Positions 21,896 through 33,650 of a stretch of DNA of 64,000 nt are shown in pieces. Where the stretch lies: assembly GCA_033065855.1 (NCBI GenBank), contig JAVXUO010002769.1:124001-188000 (forward strand), in the 5' to 3' direction. A program made the translations under genes and the position numbers. The stretch comes from Escallonia rubra. Its lineage: Eukaryota; Streptophyta; Magnoliopsida; Escalloniales; Escalloniaceae. The notes under the pieces are model-generated. The model searched no databases, was not told where the DNA came from, and was given only the letters and a program-made list of their open reading frames with translations. The stretch's first letter is position 1; the number at the start of each line of letters is the position of its first letter.

Positions 21896-24800
21896 AGCAT
21901 TATGTGGGTGATAACTAAGTGTTAGGGAGTTAAAGAATGGGTTAGTGTGGCCTTAGGGGTCAAAATGTAATTTTAAAAAATATAGTGAACGGGATGCATA
22001 TTTTATTAAGTAGGATCATAGTGATGAGTGGGTGTTAGGAGGTGGAATGAGGGGTTATGGTGATTTTGGGATCAAGTTGTAATTTTCCAAAGTCGAGGGG
22101 GTCAAAAATACAATTTTTGAAACTTTCGGGCCATTTTGTGAATATGGAAAATTTGGAGGGCTATTGTGCAATTTTGGGTTTTAGATGGCAAGTTTTTAGG
22201 AATCAGGTCATGAGCATTGACCACCTTCTACTCATTCATGTGCTGACTCATGAAACTAAATAGAAAATAAGGGTTATATTTCCAAAAAGGGAAAGTAACC
22301 AAAAAAAAAAAAGGAGAAGAGATGAACCTTCCCATTTCGGAAAGGGATGAAAACCAACAGAAAGAAGAAGAAACAGGAACAGGGCAAGGAAACGAACAAG
22401 AAAAAAAAGAGACAGAGGAAGAAGAGATTCGACAGTGGGAAAAAGAAAGAAAGCTCTTAACCCTCAATTAGGTATTTTCCACATGGGATTCTAGAGTTTA
22501 TTGCGTGATTTAGCACTATGTGTTTATGTGTGTACCGCGGGTGTTTTTCTGTGTGTAGGAATTCGGGTGTAGGTGTTGTAGCATAATTATGCATATATGA
22601 TGGATGTGGTGGGTTTAAGAGAGAGCGGGGATGGTTAGTGTGGATTTTCAGTAGGTTTGAGGTGTTAGTGTGCTCATGGTTGGAGCTCGACGGGCGGGGG
22701 GGGGGCGGGGGAGGAAGGACAAATATATAACTGAAATGTATGCAAGTGGGTGGAAGGTTGATGTGGCCGTGAGGATAGGAGATTCCTATATGTGTTTATG
22801 CAATGAAACATGTATGTTAGTATTTGATTCTTGTGTATTAGGAGTTAAGTGGGTGTTTAAAAGGGGTGAAAGAGTGTGCAAATATGAACAGAAGTTTCGG
22901 CCGAAGGAAGAAGACACTGTGTGTTCCTAAGGTGTAATACTATGTGTGCTTAATGTGAATAGGAAACGTAATTGTCGCTAAAGGTGAAAACTTAATTAGA
23001 CAGTTTTTCACGAATTTATAAAAACTAGTTAGGGTCAGATTTAGTTAAAGTACAAAAAAGAGACCCTAGTTATTTTTAGGAGACCTACATCTTGGAAACT
23101 TTTCAAATTTTTCTAAGGTCGGGAAGAGGGTGAACAGATGCGGGAATTTTGGAACTTTATGGTGAAATCTAAAATATCAAACGAAAACGGTTTTGCGCAA
23201 AATATTTATGAGGACTCTATAATTCTGAGAAGTTCCATTTTCCAAGATTTCGGGTCATTCCAAAGTCGTTCGCTATTTTTAGTTGAACTAGCTTTTAAGC
23301 GCTTGGTCCGGATACCAGTTCGGGATTTTTGGGAGAAAATTTTGTAAAATACTTTTCAGCTCAAGAATGAATTCAGGAGGCTTAAAATAGCGTTTTAAAG
23401 CATTTTTGAGATTTTTCTGACGCCGGGAACCCTCAGGGGGCATTTTGGTAATTTGTCACCCGAAGAGGGGTATTTTAGTAATTTTTTCGGTAAAGTTTTT
23501 CGAAGGACTTTTTAGTCAGGTAAGAGTTGTACGACACCTGAAAGGTTGTTTTGAAGCAGATTTAGGGTGTTTGAGTGGTAGTGAATCGTTAGGGGGTATT
23601 TTGGTAATTTGCCATGTTGACGCCAAATTTTAAGGAACGCATGTAATTCAGCGTTCGGAGCAATGGCTAGAAACAAGGAATGATGTTAATGCATCTAAAA
23701 TGAGGGAAGGTTGTTATCTCTAATGCGTCGATAAGGCTAGGTTTAGGATCCAGTTATTGGACTGGATTAACAAGCTGTCGTAAGACGCCATAAACAATTA
23801 AATGAGAAGGGCTAGGATAAGGAGTGCGTATATGTTGAATGATGTCTAACGACCAGAATATTATTTGACTAGGTGATGCAACTCGTTGTGATCAGAGATT
23901 GCGAGTTACTTCGGCTATAAGCCAATCAGGTAAGGACAATGCGGTTCTGATATGCTAATTCATGTTGATGACGTGTTGTTGAATTCTCGTTGTTATGATT
24001 TGACACCGGTAATTATTGTGACCGGTATTTGTTGATTTGGAATTGTGCTGTTGAGGACTTAAGGTAGAATAATTCCCTTAGTCCGCCATGTTGATAGAAT
24101 TTAATGAGGATGATGCGTGTCCTAGTATGCTATGATTCGATTCGATTAGCATACCTGAAGTTGATGATGATATTCTGTAGGGGTTGTTGTGTGGTGGTTG
24201 TGAGATGCTGACAATTATTGATAGCCGATATCTCTTCTCTTTGAGAACATCATTGAGGACTTGTGGCAACTTCTCCCAAGTCCGCCCTATTATTGATGAT
24301 GATGCTGTAGAGATCGTTGCGTTGTTGTTGTGAAATGTCGGCACTTATTGATAACTGACATTTCTTTTATGTAAGGACGTTGTTGAGGACTTGCGGTAAT
24401 CTTCTCCCAAGTTCGCCCTGTTGATGATGTCACGTTAAACTTTTGTTGTTATGTCTGAACACCGGTTCATATGTTGATCCGGTATTCCTTGTTGAGATGT
24501 GTTGTTAAGGACGTAAGGTGAAATACATTTTCCCTTAGTCCGCCCCGTTGATGAAGTCTTGTTGCTTGGCTGTAACGTGGTTAGGGAAAACACTCTAAAT
24601 GAGTTCCCTGCTTGTTGACAGTGTCTCTTCTATTTACTTGAGACTGAGATGAAGATCCCGTAAAATGAGATATCAATATGAGGAGGATGGCCTATGAATT
24701 ATGATCACTGGCCAAAGAGGATGAATGTCGCTCGAGCAGAGTCAGTCGTGTCGGGTCGAGTCCTGTCCGTCGTGTCCATGTGCACTGCATTTGATTTTCT

Positions 24801-25516
24801 TTTGATGTTGATGATTTTAATGATTTGTATTTCAATGATGTTTATCTTTACGACCTTGGATTTCGAGTTCACTTGCATAGTCGGTCAGTCAGTCCAGTCC
24901 ATGAGGAGGTGGTAGTAATGCTGTTCTGTTGGGCCTTCAAGCCGCTCAGTCTAACGAAAGATAAATTATCATTTGACAATTATGTTGATGTCGAACATTT
25001 ATTGAAACTCTTGATTCATTTCTATCGTTGAGATGATTATTATTCCTCCGAGTCTCTTGAATCATTTGTACACGATACTCCTCGTGTTGTCTTTACTGGG
25101 CGATTTGCGCTCATTCCTTATGTTGTATTGTGCAGGCTATAAGGTTGATCAAGGAGAACCTTCTAGAAAGGAAAAACAAAGAAGCTAGAAAAGTTGAGCA
25201 AGGGGGTCAGTTATGTGAGGTAAGAATAGCTAGGAAAGGTGGGATAAAGATTGAGTTGCTAGATAGGTTGTTAAGAGTCCTAAGACTACTGTTGTATATT
25301 AGGTTGTAACCATTCATGTTGTTTAAAGACCTGAAAGTCTTCCGCTGCAGTATGACGTATCTTTGTAAGAAAATTTTTATAAGGACGCATTTTGGAGCGT
25401 CTATTAATGAGGTATGCGTATGAGGATGTAGTTGCTCTGTATTCAGCACAGGGGTTCGAATGTGATTATGGTTGATAACCCAGCCCGGTGATGTCACCAG
25501 GGTTGAGGGTGTCACA
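21732..25516 (-). mobile_element. LTR-like element A (solo-LTR type), reverse orientation
   Basis: A 3.8-kb block without coding sequence. Read on the minus strand it starts TGTGACACCC (at 25516) and ends GGGTATCA (at 21732). It shares several blocks, in opposite orientation, with the solo LTR at 32137-44076. One is the segment at 23260-23470 (CCGGATACCAGTTCGGGA... GGGGGCATTTTGGTAATTTG), which matches the complement of about 42720-42900. The other is a purine-rich tract near 22300-22450. It splits a pararetrovirus reading frame, so it inserted there. No clean target duplication was found (GTCCA against CTCCA at best). No gag-pol is present, so it is a solo LTR or a large non-coding derivative. 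Confidence 0.7.
24050..24560. repeat. Degenerate internal repeats of element A
   Basis: GAGGACTTAAGG...CCCTTAGTCCGCC-like blocks recur at about 24053, 24253, 24383 and 24508, with TTGTTGATGATG-type linkers between them. Spacing is irregular (125-200 bases). They lie within LTR-like element A. Confidence 0.6.
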
Positions 25517-26602
25517 CCTCCAATCCAAATGACTTACAGTAAGAAGACTTGATTACAGAGTCACACTAAAGAAGCCCACTTGGAACGGAAGCACACAATT
25601 TACAAGAGAATAACAAAGTGAACTAAATTCTCTCTCAAACAAAGCCTGCCTAATTAAAACATAAGGGAAGGATTTCTTAAATAATGGGAAGTAGGATTTA
25701 TGAACCCTCATGGTTTGGAAAAATAGTTCCCTATACTAGGATCTTTGTTCGGGAGTAAGATAATGATCCCACCATCCACAGAGTTGGCCAGTAAAACCAG
25801 CTATTAAGTATCTGGCTATAGATGTTTCATTTTCTCTGGGATTTTTATTGCGAGCACTATTTGCTACCATAAGCATACTTGAGTGCTATAGTCCTGGTAT
25901 TTGGAATCAGTTGACGACGAGTTGTAGTAGCCCTTAAAGTAGGAGATATTTGAACTACTGCATCAATATTGCAATGACTGTAATTGAACTTAGGCCACCA
26001 TTTGGAGATTTTATAATTGATTTTCATTCTGCTAGAATCAGCAGTGGTGAGGGCTTGTTTGGTAGTTTCACAATATTTTGTTGGGACAATTCCCTCTCTG
26101 ATGCAATTGAGATCAGCTCTGAAATCAACAAGGGCTATGCCTTCAATTCTGTTATCAATTCGGATATGATAACCTCTTTGTTCCCAATTACGGGAAAAAT
26201 GAAAAGTCCTCCAAATCTAGAAAACCTTTTAGGAAATCTAGATACTCTAAGAATTATAAAAAAGATGAATCTCCTGATACCAAATTGATCCTAATGACCT
26301 AGAACAACAATTTGTCACATCAATAGGATCTGGTTAGACGGTATAAGGATGTTTTCCTAACCAAGCTTTACCAAAGGAATGATGCCCAACAAGATTGATC
26401 TTCCTCCTCATCTTCAATGATGAAGATATCCCATAAATTTTCATGGGTATTATATGCAGAATTATCGAACATATCATCCTTATATGAGGATGAGGAACTT
26501 GAGCCAATAGATTTTTCCATTCGTCTAGAATTGTAGCGGGTATTACCGCGTGGTCGCAAACCTTTGCCAGATATTTGTAGATTGGTCTTTAGAGGAGCCA
26601 TT
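25517..26602 (-). pseudogene. Endogenous pararetrovirus, rearranged minus-strand block
   Basis: Three recognisable virus-like pieces. At 26601-26368 a minus-strand reading starts with Met (MAPLKTNLQISGKG) and ends in an acidic stretch; its function is not recognised. At about 26190-25940 lies a protease-like stretch where the catalytic DSG has become DFR. At about 25830-25770 lies a coat-protein-like motif, GFTGQLCGWWDHYLT. In Caulimoviridae the coat protein precedes the protease, so here the order is inverted, which shows rearrangement. Stops and frame changes occur throughout. A short plus-strand piece (PIQM at 25519) continues the fragment at 21446-21731. Non-functional. Confidence 0.75.
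25575..25688 (-). repeat. Direct repeat (pararetrovirus leader-like), copy 1
   Basis: Starts GGAACGGAAGCACACAATTT and is nearly identical to 26656-26757 apart from a few substitutions and a four-base indel. On the minus strand both copies begin TATTTAAG, a TATA-like sequence. Confidence 0.85.
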
Positions 26603-26655
26603 TTCCCTGTAAAAATTCTCTAGTTAAGAAGTCAGGAAGAGAATTATTTTTACTC

Positions 26656-26757
26656 GGAACGGAAGCACACAATTTACAAGGGAATAACAAAGTAAACTAA
26701 ATTCACTCTCAAACAAAGCCTGCCTAAAACATAAGGGAAGGATTCCTTAAATAGATA
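26656..26757 (-). repeat. Direct repeat (pararetrovirus leader-like), copy 2
   Basis: Matches 25575-25688. On the minus strand it lies about 60 bases upstream of the Met-started reading at 26601, the position of a promoter/leader. This suggests the repeat is the viral intergenic region, present twice because the integrated DNA was a partial tandem or rearranged copy. Confidence 0.8.
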
Positions 26758-27647
26758 AACAAACTTCAGAGTTTGTAGGCACTTGGTGGTTCGAATTCGG
26801 ACCGAGGTCTTGAATGGTAGGACTCTTTTGTTCAACAGCTTGTAATCTATCCATAACCGTAGAAAAATTAAAAGTATTACCTATGGTAGGTAATTGTTTC
26901 CTCAGTACATCAATTTTCAAAAAAAAAGTCACACACACACACATATAAAGATGCTGAGACAGCTGCTGATGGTGAGCCTTCAAGCTCCCAAGATGCATCA
27001 ACAACCTTAGCCTGATATTTTCAGTTCTATTGGATTTTGTAAGTATGCTTAGGGATCCAAATTTGTAATTGACAGTCTTTTTGGACATGACTGTAATTAC
27101 TGTAATTGCTTAGGGATGTTAATTGTGCTTAGGGATGTTAATTTGTAATTGGATGAAAGATGTCATTTTGGAATGGACAGTCTTTTTGAACATGACTGTA
27201 TTTAGGAATGTTAATTTCTAATTGGACGAAAGATGTCTTTTGGACTTGACAATCTTGTGTTATGAGCTGCATTGTTGTTGCAATGTATGGGTACATTTGG
27301 ACATTAGAATGAGGATGAGCTGTGTCATTTTGGAGTTCACTGTTACAGGATTGGTGAGTTTTGGACATGATTGTTGAGGTTTGGACATTAATGTTACAAG
27401 ACAACCTTGGTAGTTGGACATTAATGTTACAATGATATTGAGGTTTGGACATCTTTGCAATATTTACCATACACTATTGTAACATCTACTGTAAATACTA
27501 CTATGTACAGTTGTTGCAAAACAACAAAGCTAATTAGAAATAGTTTGAAAACACAAATTACTTCACTAAAGAAGAAGAAATAATAATTACATAATAGGTA
27601 TCAAAGCATAATATGTACTTATTACAGCCCTAAACTGCCAAACCCTA
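26758..27647. repeat. Degenerate repeats, TTAATTTGTAATTGGA and GGTTTGGACATTAATGTTAC
   Basis: Blocks with AGGGATGTTAATTTGTAATTGG and CAGTCTTTTTGGACATGACTGTA recur at about 27052, 27131 and 27204. GGTTTGGACATTAATGTTACAA recurs near 27379 and 27413. A minus-strand open frame (27088-26747) has a coiled-coil-like tail (LRKQLPTIGNTFNFSTVMDR) and might belong to the pararetrovirus, but it was not recognised. No other gene. Confidence 0.5.
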
Positions 27648-28043
27648 CTACTTCACTCCAATGGCAAGGGCCACTAAACACATCAAGAAGCATCCTATTA
27701 AAGCCATCTTCAACATTTTCATGATCTCTTCCAAGCTGTCAACCCTCATACTTAGTAGCCTGTCATGCTCCATTGAACCATCAAACTGTAAATGTGCTTC
27801 AAGTACAGTCAGGGTGCTAAGTTGGGGTGCAAGAAGCCCAAGATTGGTAGGATTGCACCATGCAAACATGTTGCATTCTCCAAATGAACATGTGTAGTAC
27901 AACTTATGTTTGTTATTCTGGGACCATTAAATCCCAATTGAAGCCTTGTGTCCACAATTGCAATTTTTGTCCTCATAGTTCAGGTCACATGCTTGAATCG
28001 ATCTCTTACGTCCAATACTTGAAGATGACAAAGACATTGACAT
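27648..28043 (-). pseudogene. GRF-type zinc-finger protein, one in-frame stop
   Basis: The reading from the ATG at 28043 (MSMSLSSSSIG) to 27648 gives 131 codons with one in-frame TAA at 27929-27927. Before the stop is CNCGHKAS, after it YYTCSFGECNMFAWC. Together these form the Cys pattern of the small plant GRF zinc finger, which is thought to bind single-stranded nucleic acid. The C-terminus has a hydrophobic segment (MALIGCFLMCLVALAI), a layout common in plant GRF proteins of transposon-rich regions. The stop sits where the family has the conserved Ser/Thr-Trp region. Either a recent pseudogene or a sequencing error at one base. Confidence 0.65.
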
Positions 28044-28800
28044 TCATAATCTGCAAATGAAAAGGAAAGTAGTGATTAGGCAACAGACAAAGAAAAAAAA
28101 GGGAAAAAAACACCCTTGGGACTTTTATCAAACACCTAGTGTGCATAGGCCCAAAATATTGGGACTAGGCCCTTTAGTGATAAATTTAGTTCTTTTGCTC
28201 TACTTGTAGATGCATATCTACCAGTAGATGATTAGGGATTAACAGATATAGCAAACCCTAATTTTGCCCTACATTTGCTGAAACTTAATTTTGTAACTCA
28301 AGTTTAGCTCAGTTTACCTTTAATCTGCAACTATGTTGTATATTTCTCCTTTGCAATCACACAGAATCCAAGCTATCCACCCTCGTACTTAGTAGCAAAC
28401 CCTAATTTTCCTCAGTCCCTCACTATTTTTTTGGTTCTTCTTTTGCAATCACACAGAATCTCCAACTATTTCTTCTTTCTGTCCATTTGGTTAATACCCA
28501 ATTGTATTAAAAAGTACAATTTGAAATTGTAAGCGGGAAATGCCTTGCACGTGAGAAAATTTTGCTTTATTCTGTTCTATACAGTATAAGGGTAAAGTTT
28601 GTATTTTTAAAATACGTATTGATGACATCATTAAAAAAAGTACACTTTTTGGATGGAACCCTGACGGATGGACACGACTGATACATTTGAAAAGGTTTTG
28701 GTCACGGAATGTTACATTTTGAAACTTAGTGTCATTGACTGTAATTATACCCTAACCTCAGGGACATATGTATAATTTTTCCAAAGGATAATATTGAGCA
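28044..28800. other. Intergenic, no gene
   Basis: AT-rich. It includes a second partial copy of a phrase from the GRF region (CAAGCTATCCACCCTCGTACTTAGTAG at about 28370, compare 27733) and a duplicated TTTGCAATCACACAGAATC (28351 and 28444). Otherwise nothing supportable. Confidence 0.45.
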
Positions 28801-28804
28801 TATA

Positions 28805-29225
28805 TATGTCATGGGTGGCGGTGTGAGGTCAAATAACCCAACTGGTTGCTGCCCCAAAACTGCCAATGAACTTGCCACTCTATGCAGTATGGGGACTGTG
28901 GTAACATGTACACTGACTACACTAGTAATCCTTACGCAAAGTTCAATTTCTTTGGTGATCTTTCTACTGTATACCAGGAGGTATCACAGAGCTAGTATGA
29001 TCTATGTTTGCCCTGATAGTATCCTTTTGGTCTTGATTAACAGAAAGTTGGCTATAAGCCGAATCTCTCACTGATTGTTGTAGGTGATATACACTCTGGA
29101 ATTCCAGTTACCCTTGTACCCTTGGATGCAACAAACACCATCCCCATAAGTGAACTATTTTTTTGAAGCCTTTGAGCAGAAACCGATACTTATGAGGCAC
29201 AATACTGCTTCAATGACTACTTAAG
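28805..29225 (+). pseudogene. Nucleoside hydrolase (NSH3-like) fragment
   Basis: Pieces of a plant inosine-uridine-preferring nucleoside hydrolase of the apoplastic NSH3 type, which splits nucleosides into base and ribose. Seen: YVMGGGVRSNNPTGCC from about 28805, [15 protein letters not shown] at about 28915-28959 in another frame, and HSGIPVTLVPLDATNTIP at about 29094-29147 in a third stretch. TYEAQYCF follows at about 29190 after a frameshift at a T-run (about 29158-29164). The order is correct, but frames change and stops occur, and both the N-terminal catalytic Asp cluster and the C-terminal half are missing. An intron may have lain between the second and third blocks. A relic, not a gene. 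Confidence 0.78.
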
Positions 29226-30900
29226 AGGCAATATACCTTTGTAGCACAATACTGCTTCAAATATCTTTTTTAGACAAAGAACTAGTGTTATTTCCTTGAT
29301 GTTATTGTAGTTTGAAATAGTTGTCTTGCTGCTTATTTAGGCAAAAGCACTAATCGAGAGGCCCGCTTTACATGAACTTATCAATCCTCGTACTGGAGAT
29401 TCGGATGACACATATGAGTTATACCACATGGCCAGAGTAGCATACTTATGGGTGAAAAGTGACCCTGAGGTGCACCTGTCAATCGAATAGGTAATTGCTT
29501 ATTGGTGTTACCGTCAAAAGGTAACTACTCTTGAGTTGTCAAATGCTAAACTTTCCTTAGATAAAGTTTCTAGTCAATTTAAAAACAAGACATCGTTACA
29601 TGATCGGTGTTAGACCATTCTTTTGAACTCTGTTAACGAGATGTTATGGACATAACTGCAAATTCCGCACCTTCGTAATGGGAAAGTGACCGCCCTTCCA
29701 CCATTAACGGAACAATTCATACCTCATTTTGCCACATGAGACACCATTTCCATCACTTCCACTTCCGCCTCTCATGTCTACCCTCACCTTAAGTTAAATT
29801 GGAGTGTTCAGGCTCAGGATGAGACACCTCCTAATGTTGATTTGATTAGTTTGCACAGCGAGGGGAAGGTTAAGGAAGCTATTGCACTAACAGAACTAGG
29901 GGAATATGCAAATACATTGAAGAGTTTTAAGTGTTATGTGTCCGGAGGATTTTTGTGTTCTTGAGAGATGAAGCATCGGTTCCATTTTTTTCTACTAACT
30001 ACAGTAGTTTGGGGTTAATTTAAAGGCTAAATCAAAACCTTGTTCCTTCTATAGTTTGTTTTGGATTCTTGGAGGTCATATTGTGTACTAGTGTCTTGGG
30101 GGTCGAGTATAGAATAATTAGGACAATGGTCATATTGGTGGTCATATCTGTGGAGGTCATATTGTGTGCACGTAGGGGATGGCAGTGGTGTGTTGCATAG
30201 TTCTTTTTTCTCCACATGTGCCATTTATTTAGAATATAAGTAGGTACTTGAGTGAATCCTATCAGTAACATTTTTTTGTCTTAAACTAATTTAAATTTGA
30301 GACAGGTTGGTTTTTCTTGTGACTATACTTTTTTCAAATGCAATGTGTTTTTATGCTTGGGACAAAATTGCATCTCACTTACCCCCAAAAACTTGGAAAT
30401 GGTATTTTAGATCTGTTGCGCCATTATTGCATCCAAGTACAAAGAAATATTCAACAATTTTTTATTATACTACAAAGACTTTTAAAAGTTTCTGAGTGAT
30501 GAAGCAATACTCCACACACATCCACCAATCAGAGACATAAAACTCGAAAATAATTCCAATACAAAGTTGTTCGGAAAAACAAAACTTGTGTTTAAAGATG
30601 TCTAAGTTCTACCATATACAATGGCATTTCAAAAACCAAGCTTGGTTCATCAACATAAATCCATAGCAGTAGCCTCTGCATCTCTATAGTGCCTACTCAT
30701 TATGTAATCCAAACTCCCTTTAGGCAGCGTTCCTACATAAAATCAAGAGTAATAAAATTTGTCAACAAGAAACCAGCAGAAATGGAAAAAACAAAAACAT
30801 GACCCACAACCATACACGAAAAGCTAATAAATAAAAAAATCAAGAAAAATGGATAGAGATAAGAAGAATCTGGTCATTTAGATCTTACCGAGTGCAAAGT
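29226..30900. other. Unresolved region with one exon-like ORF at about 29342-29490
   Basis: At about 29342-29490 (+) there is an open stretch reading ALIERPALHELINPRTGD and then TYELYHMARVAYLWVKSD before a TAG. Its composition looks like real protein but I do not recognise the family. It is preceded by a possible AG acceptor (TTATTTAGGC). At 30060-30180 there are short repeats of GGAGGTCATATTGTGT. The remainder is AT-rich and carries no supported gene. Confidence 0.4.
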
Positions 30901-30926
30901 ACTTAGTTTCATCAGTTATCCACCTA

Positions 30927-32131
30927 TCATAGTTCAAGTTGTTGTCGACATCTAAAATTCATAGATAACAAGAAAATAACAAGGTTATACCAAATCTTAC
31001 GCAAATCTAAATTATTGAACAAAATAGCCTTCTCATTCGTCCTTATGAATAATGTAAGTTATAAGTTAGTATATGCAGCTCAAACAACTTATGCAACATG
31101 ATATTACATTGAATAAAGAAAAATAGGTCAGTTTGACTTCAAAAGATACCTTTCGTTTAGCACAACTAGTCCAATAATGGCCTTTCCGATGACAATATGG
31201 ACAAGTTCTTTGTTTCTTTTCTTCTTTTGCCAATTCAATAGAAGACTTCAACATTGGAGTAACTTTTGGACGCCTCTTAGTCTTAATAGGGGCACTAGGG
31301 TCACGTATAGAAATTTGATTCATACTTTCGACTTGAGAAATATGTGTACTCCAACCAACTTGACTAACCATTTTGCCACCAACTTGTCATCCTCATTCAT
31401 TCTTGCAGCTTGCTTTCCAAGAAGCTAGTAAGCCATGCATCAATCTCGTATATTACTGAAAGAGAATTTCTTTTATTTTTTACTTCCTTCGAAAACTTTG
31501 CTCGAACTCACCACAAAGTTAACAGGTTGGCTCCCTTTTCAGTTAAATGCCTACTAATTTCCGTTCTATTGCCAAAATTTCCCACCTTGTATCGAGTTTG
31601 AATTACTCATCGAGGCAGAATGTAATACTCAGGAAAATCACGTTATTTTCTTCTTCTTTAAAATGTAAAGGACATTCTTGCATAATATTCCCACTGCCTC
31701 AAACTTAGCACATGGACAACTAGTCCTAACATCTTTTGACGAATAACAGTCAACTGTTCGCCATTTTTTCTTGTCAGGAATTATCAAAGCCACCCTGTAT
31801 TTTGTAACGTTGGGTTCCTTACTCAATATTTAGCATTCTACTCTTTCTTGAAGATCTCAAACAAACTACGAGTATAAAAATCTCCGGCTTTCGCTTCAAT
31901 CGGATAATCAGAGGTAAGACTGATTTCGAATTCAAGGTCTTAAAATCCTCATATTTCTTGTCACACCATCAATTATAAACTTCTCTGTCATATTTCATAA
32001 AAATTCACCATGGTATTATAATTCACATACCCGTTAAAAAATGAAGTATGCTTTTACTTCGTCTACTCGTGGTCATGCCAGAAAAAAAAATAAAGTATCT
32101 TTCTAAAACGACTTTGCCCAATGTGCACACA
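30927..32131 (-). pseudogene. FAR1-like pseudogene, 3' part
   Basis: C-terminal half of a FAR1/FHY3-related (MULE-derived) protein. Minus-strand reading from 32131 downward shows, with many stops and frame shifts, a KDTLFF...HTSFFNGYVNYNT stretch. After it comes PNVTKYRVALIIPDKKKWR at about 31810, a SWIM finger SCPCAKFEAVGILCKNVLYI at about 31740-31680 (the last ligand His is Asn), and a zinc knuckle TCPYCHRKGHYWTSC at about 31205-31160. The gene continues on the other side of the LTR insertion at 44082-44529. Such proteins are light-signalling regulators or transposase relatives; this copy is dead. Confidence 0.8.
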
Positions 32132-33029
32132 AGTTGTGTAACGACCCCGAAAATCCGGAGCTCCGCCGCCCCGAACTCCCGGGTCGTTAACCTATTGGAT
32201 CACATCAAACCTGTCAGATCATGTTCCCTACCACATACTTTAAAGCATCTGATCCAATGCCAATCCAAATTCCTTAAAGTACAAGATTTCAATAACTGCT
32301 CAAACTTAACTATTAAAACTTAGATTCTCAATAAGTGGAGTCCTGATAGAATGAATCAACCGTGCAGACCCGCGCATGGATCATATTACCCCGTAGTGAT
32401 GGGCTCAACGGAATCTCACACAGACTCTAACCCATCCCTGAACATGCGACAGATGATCGTCACCTGCAGAAGGGAATCAAACGAAGGGTGAGCTTTTGAG
32501 AGCTCAGTAAGGTCGTACAAGAACTACAAAAAGAATTACCAAACGACTCCAAAGGATCCAACTGACGATGATTTGCAAAATACCTCAAACGTTTTGAAGA
32601 GCTCAATGATTTCCAAATAGGATCAAAATTCATCAGAAATAAGATACCAAAATCGCCAAATACAATCACAACGAGTCCCAAAACAATCAACAAAAGATCC
32701 TTTTCAAAGTCATCAATTCCAAGATACGATGATGGTTTTCCAAAGGATTTCAAAACGTATACAGATCATCTGAGACAGTTCTTGCCAAAATACACTGAAG
32801 ATTTCTCAAAAAGATTTCAACACCAGCACAAATCATTCAGACATACTTTCTAGTCATCTCTGCCTACATCAATACACACCAAATCCTCTAATATACATAA
32901 ATTACGGAACAATTCACAGATGCAATTCAATGATAATTTTTCCAAGAGTATCAAAAGAATCATAACTAGTTTGATCAGATATCAAAGAAAATTTTTAGAT
33001 ACAATGCAGACAATCATAGATACACCGAC

Positions 33030-33274
33030 TAGTCCATCAAGGCACTAGCCCACACCAATACACCGGTTAGTTCATCAAGGCACTAGCCCACCGACTAGTC
33101 CACCAAGGCACTAGCCCCCGACTAGTCCATCAAGGCACTAGCCACCGACTAGTCCATCAAGGCACTAGCCCCCGACTAGTCCATCAAGGCACTAGCCACC
33201 GACTAGTCCATCAAGGCACTAGCCACCGACTAGTCCATCAAGGCACTAGCCCCCGACTAGTCCATCAAGGCACT
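33030..33274. repeat. 26-bp minisatellite, left part
   Basis: About nine copies of CCGACTAGTCCATCAAGGCACTAGC with little variation. The array is cut by the CACTA element and resumes at 41922. Copies are adjacent with no unique spacers. Confidence 0.93.
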
Positions 33275-33289
33275 CACTACAAGAAAATA

Positions 33290-33650
33290 GGCTTTTAGCG
33301 ACGAGTAAATCCGTCGCTAAAAGAATTAGCGACGGATTCACCGTCGCTAAAAATTCCTCGTATAAAAGCCCGTCACTAATAGTTTAGCGACGAAATTTTT
33401 AAATCTGTCGCTAAATATGTCATTTTTACCGACGGATTTATTTTTCATTCGCGACGGATATTCCGTCGCTAATTATATTTTTAGAATTTTAATTTATTTT
33501 CTTTTTTGTCAAAATTAGCGACGAATTAAATATTTTAGCGTATTCCGTCGCTAAACAACTTATTTAGTGACGGAATATTCCGTCGCTAAATAACTGATTG
33601 TAGGAATACTTTTAGCGACGGAATTAATCCGTCGCCAAAAGTCAATTATT
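33290..33650. repeat. CACTA subterminal repeats, left
   Basis: Direct and inverted copies of TTTAGCGACGGAATTCCGTCGCTAAA-like words. These are the expected binding sites for the element's TNPA-like protein. Confidence 0.85.

Noticed and set aside
27138-27470. 110-codon minus-strand ORF
   Set aside because: Follows degenerate non-coding repeats; repeated residues only mirror the DNA repeats.
33030-33274. 26-bp direct repeats that resemble a CRISPR array
   Set aside because: Copies are adjacent without unique spacers, the context is plant nuclear DNA, and the array is a minisatellite inside an LTR.
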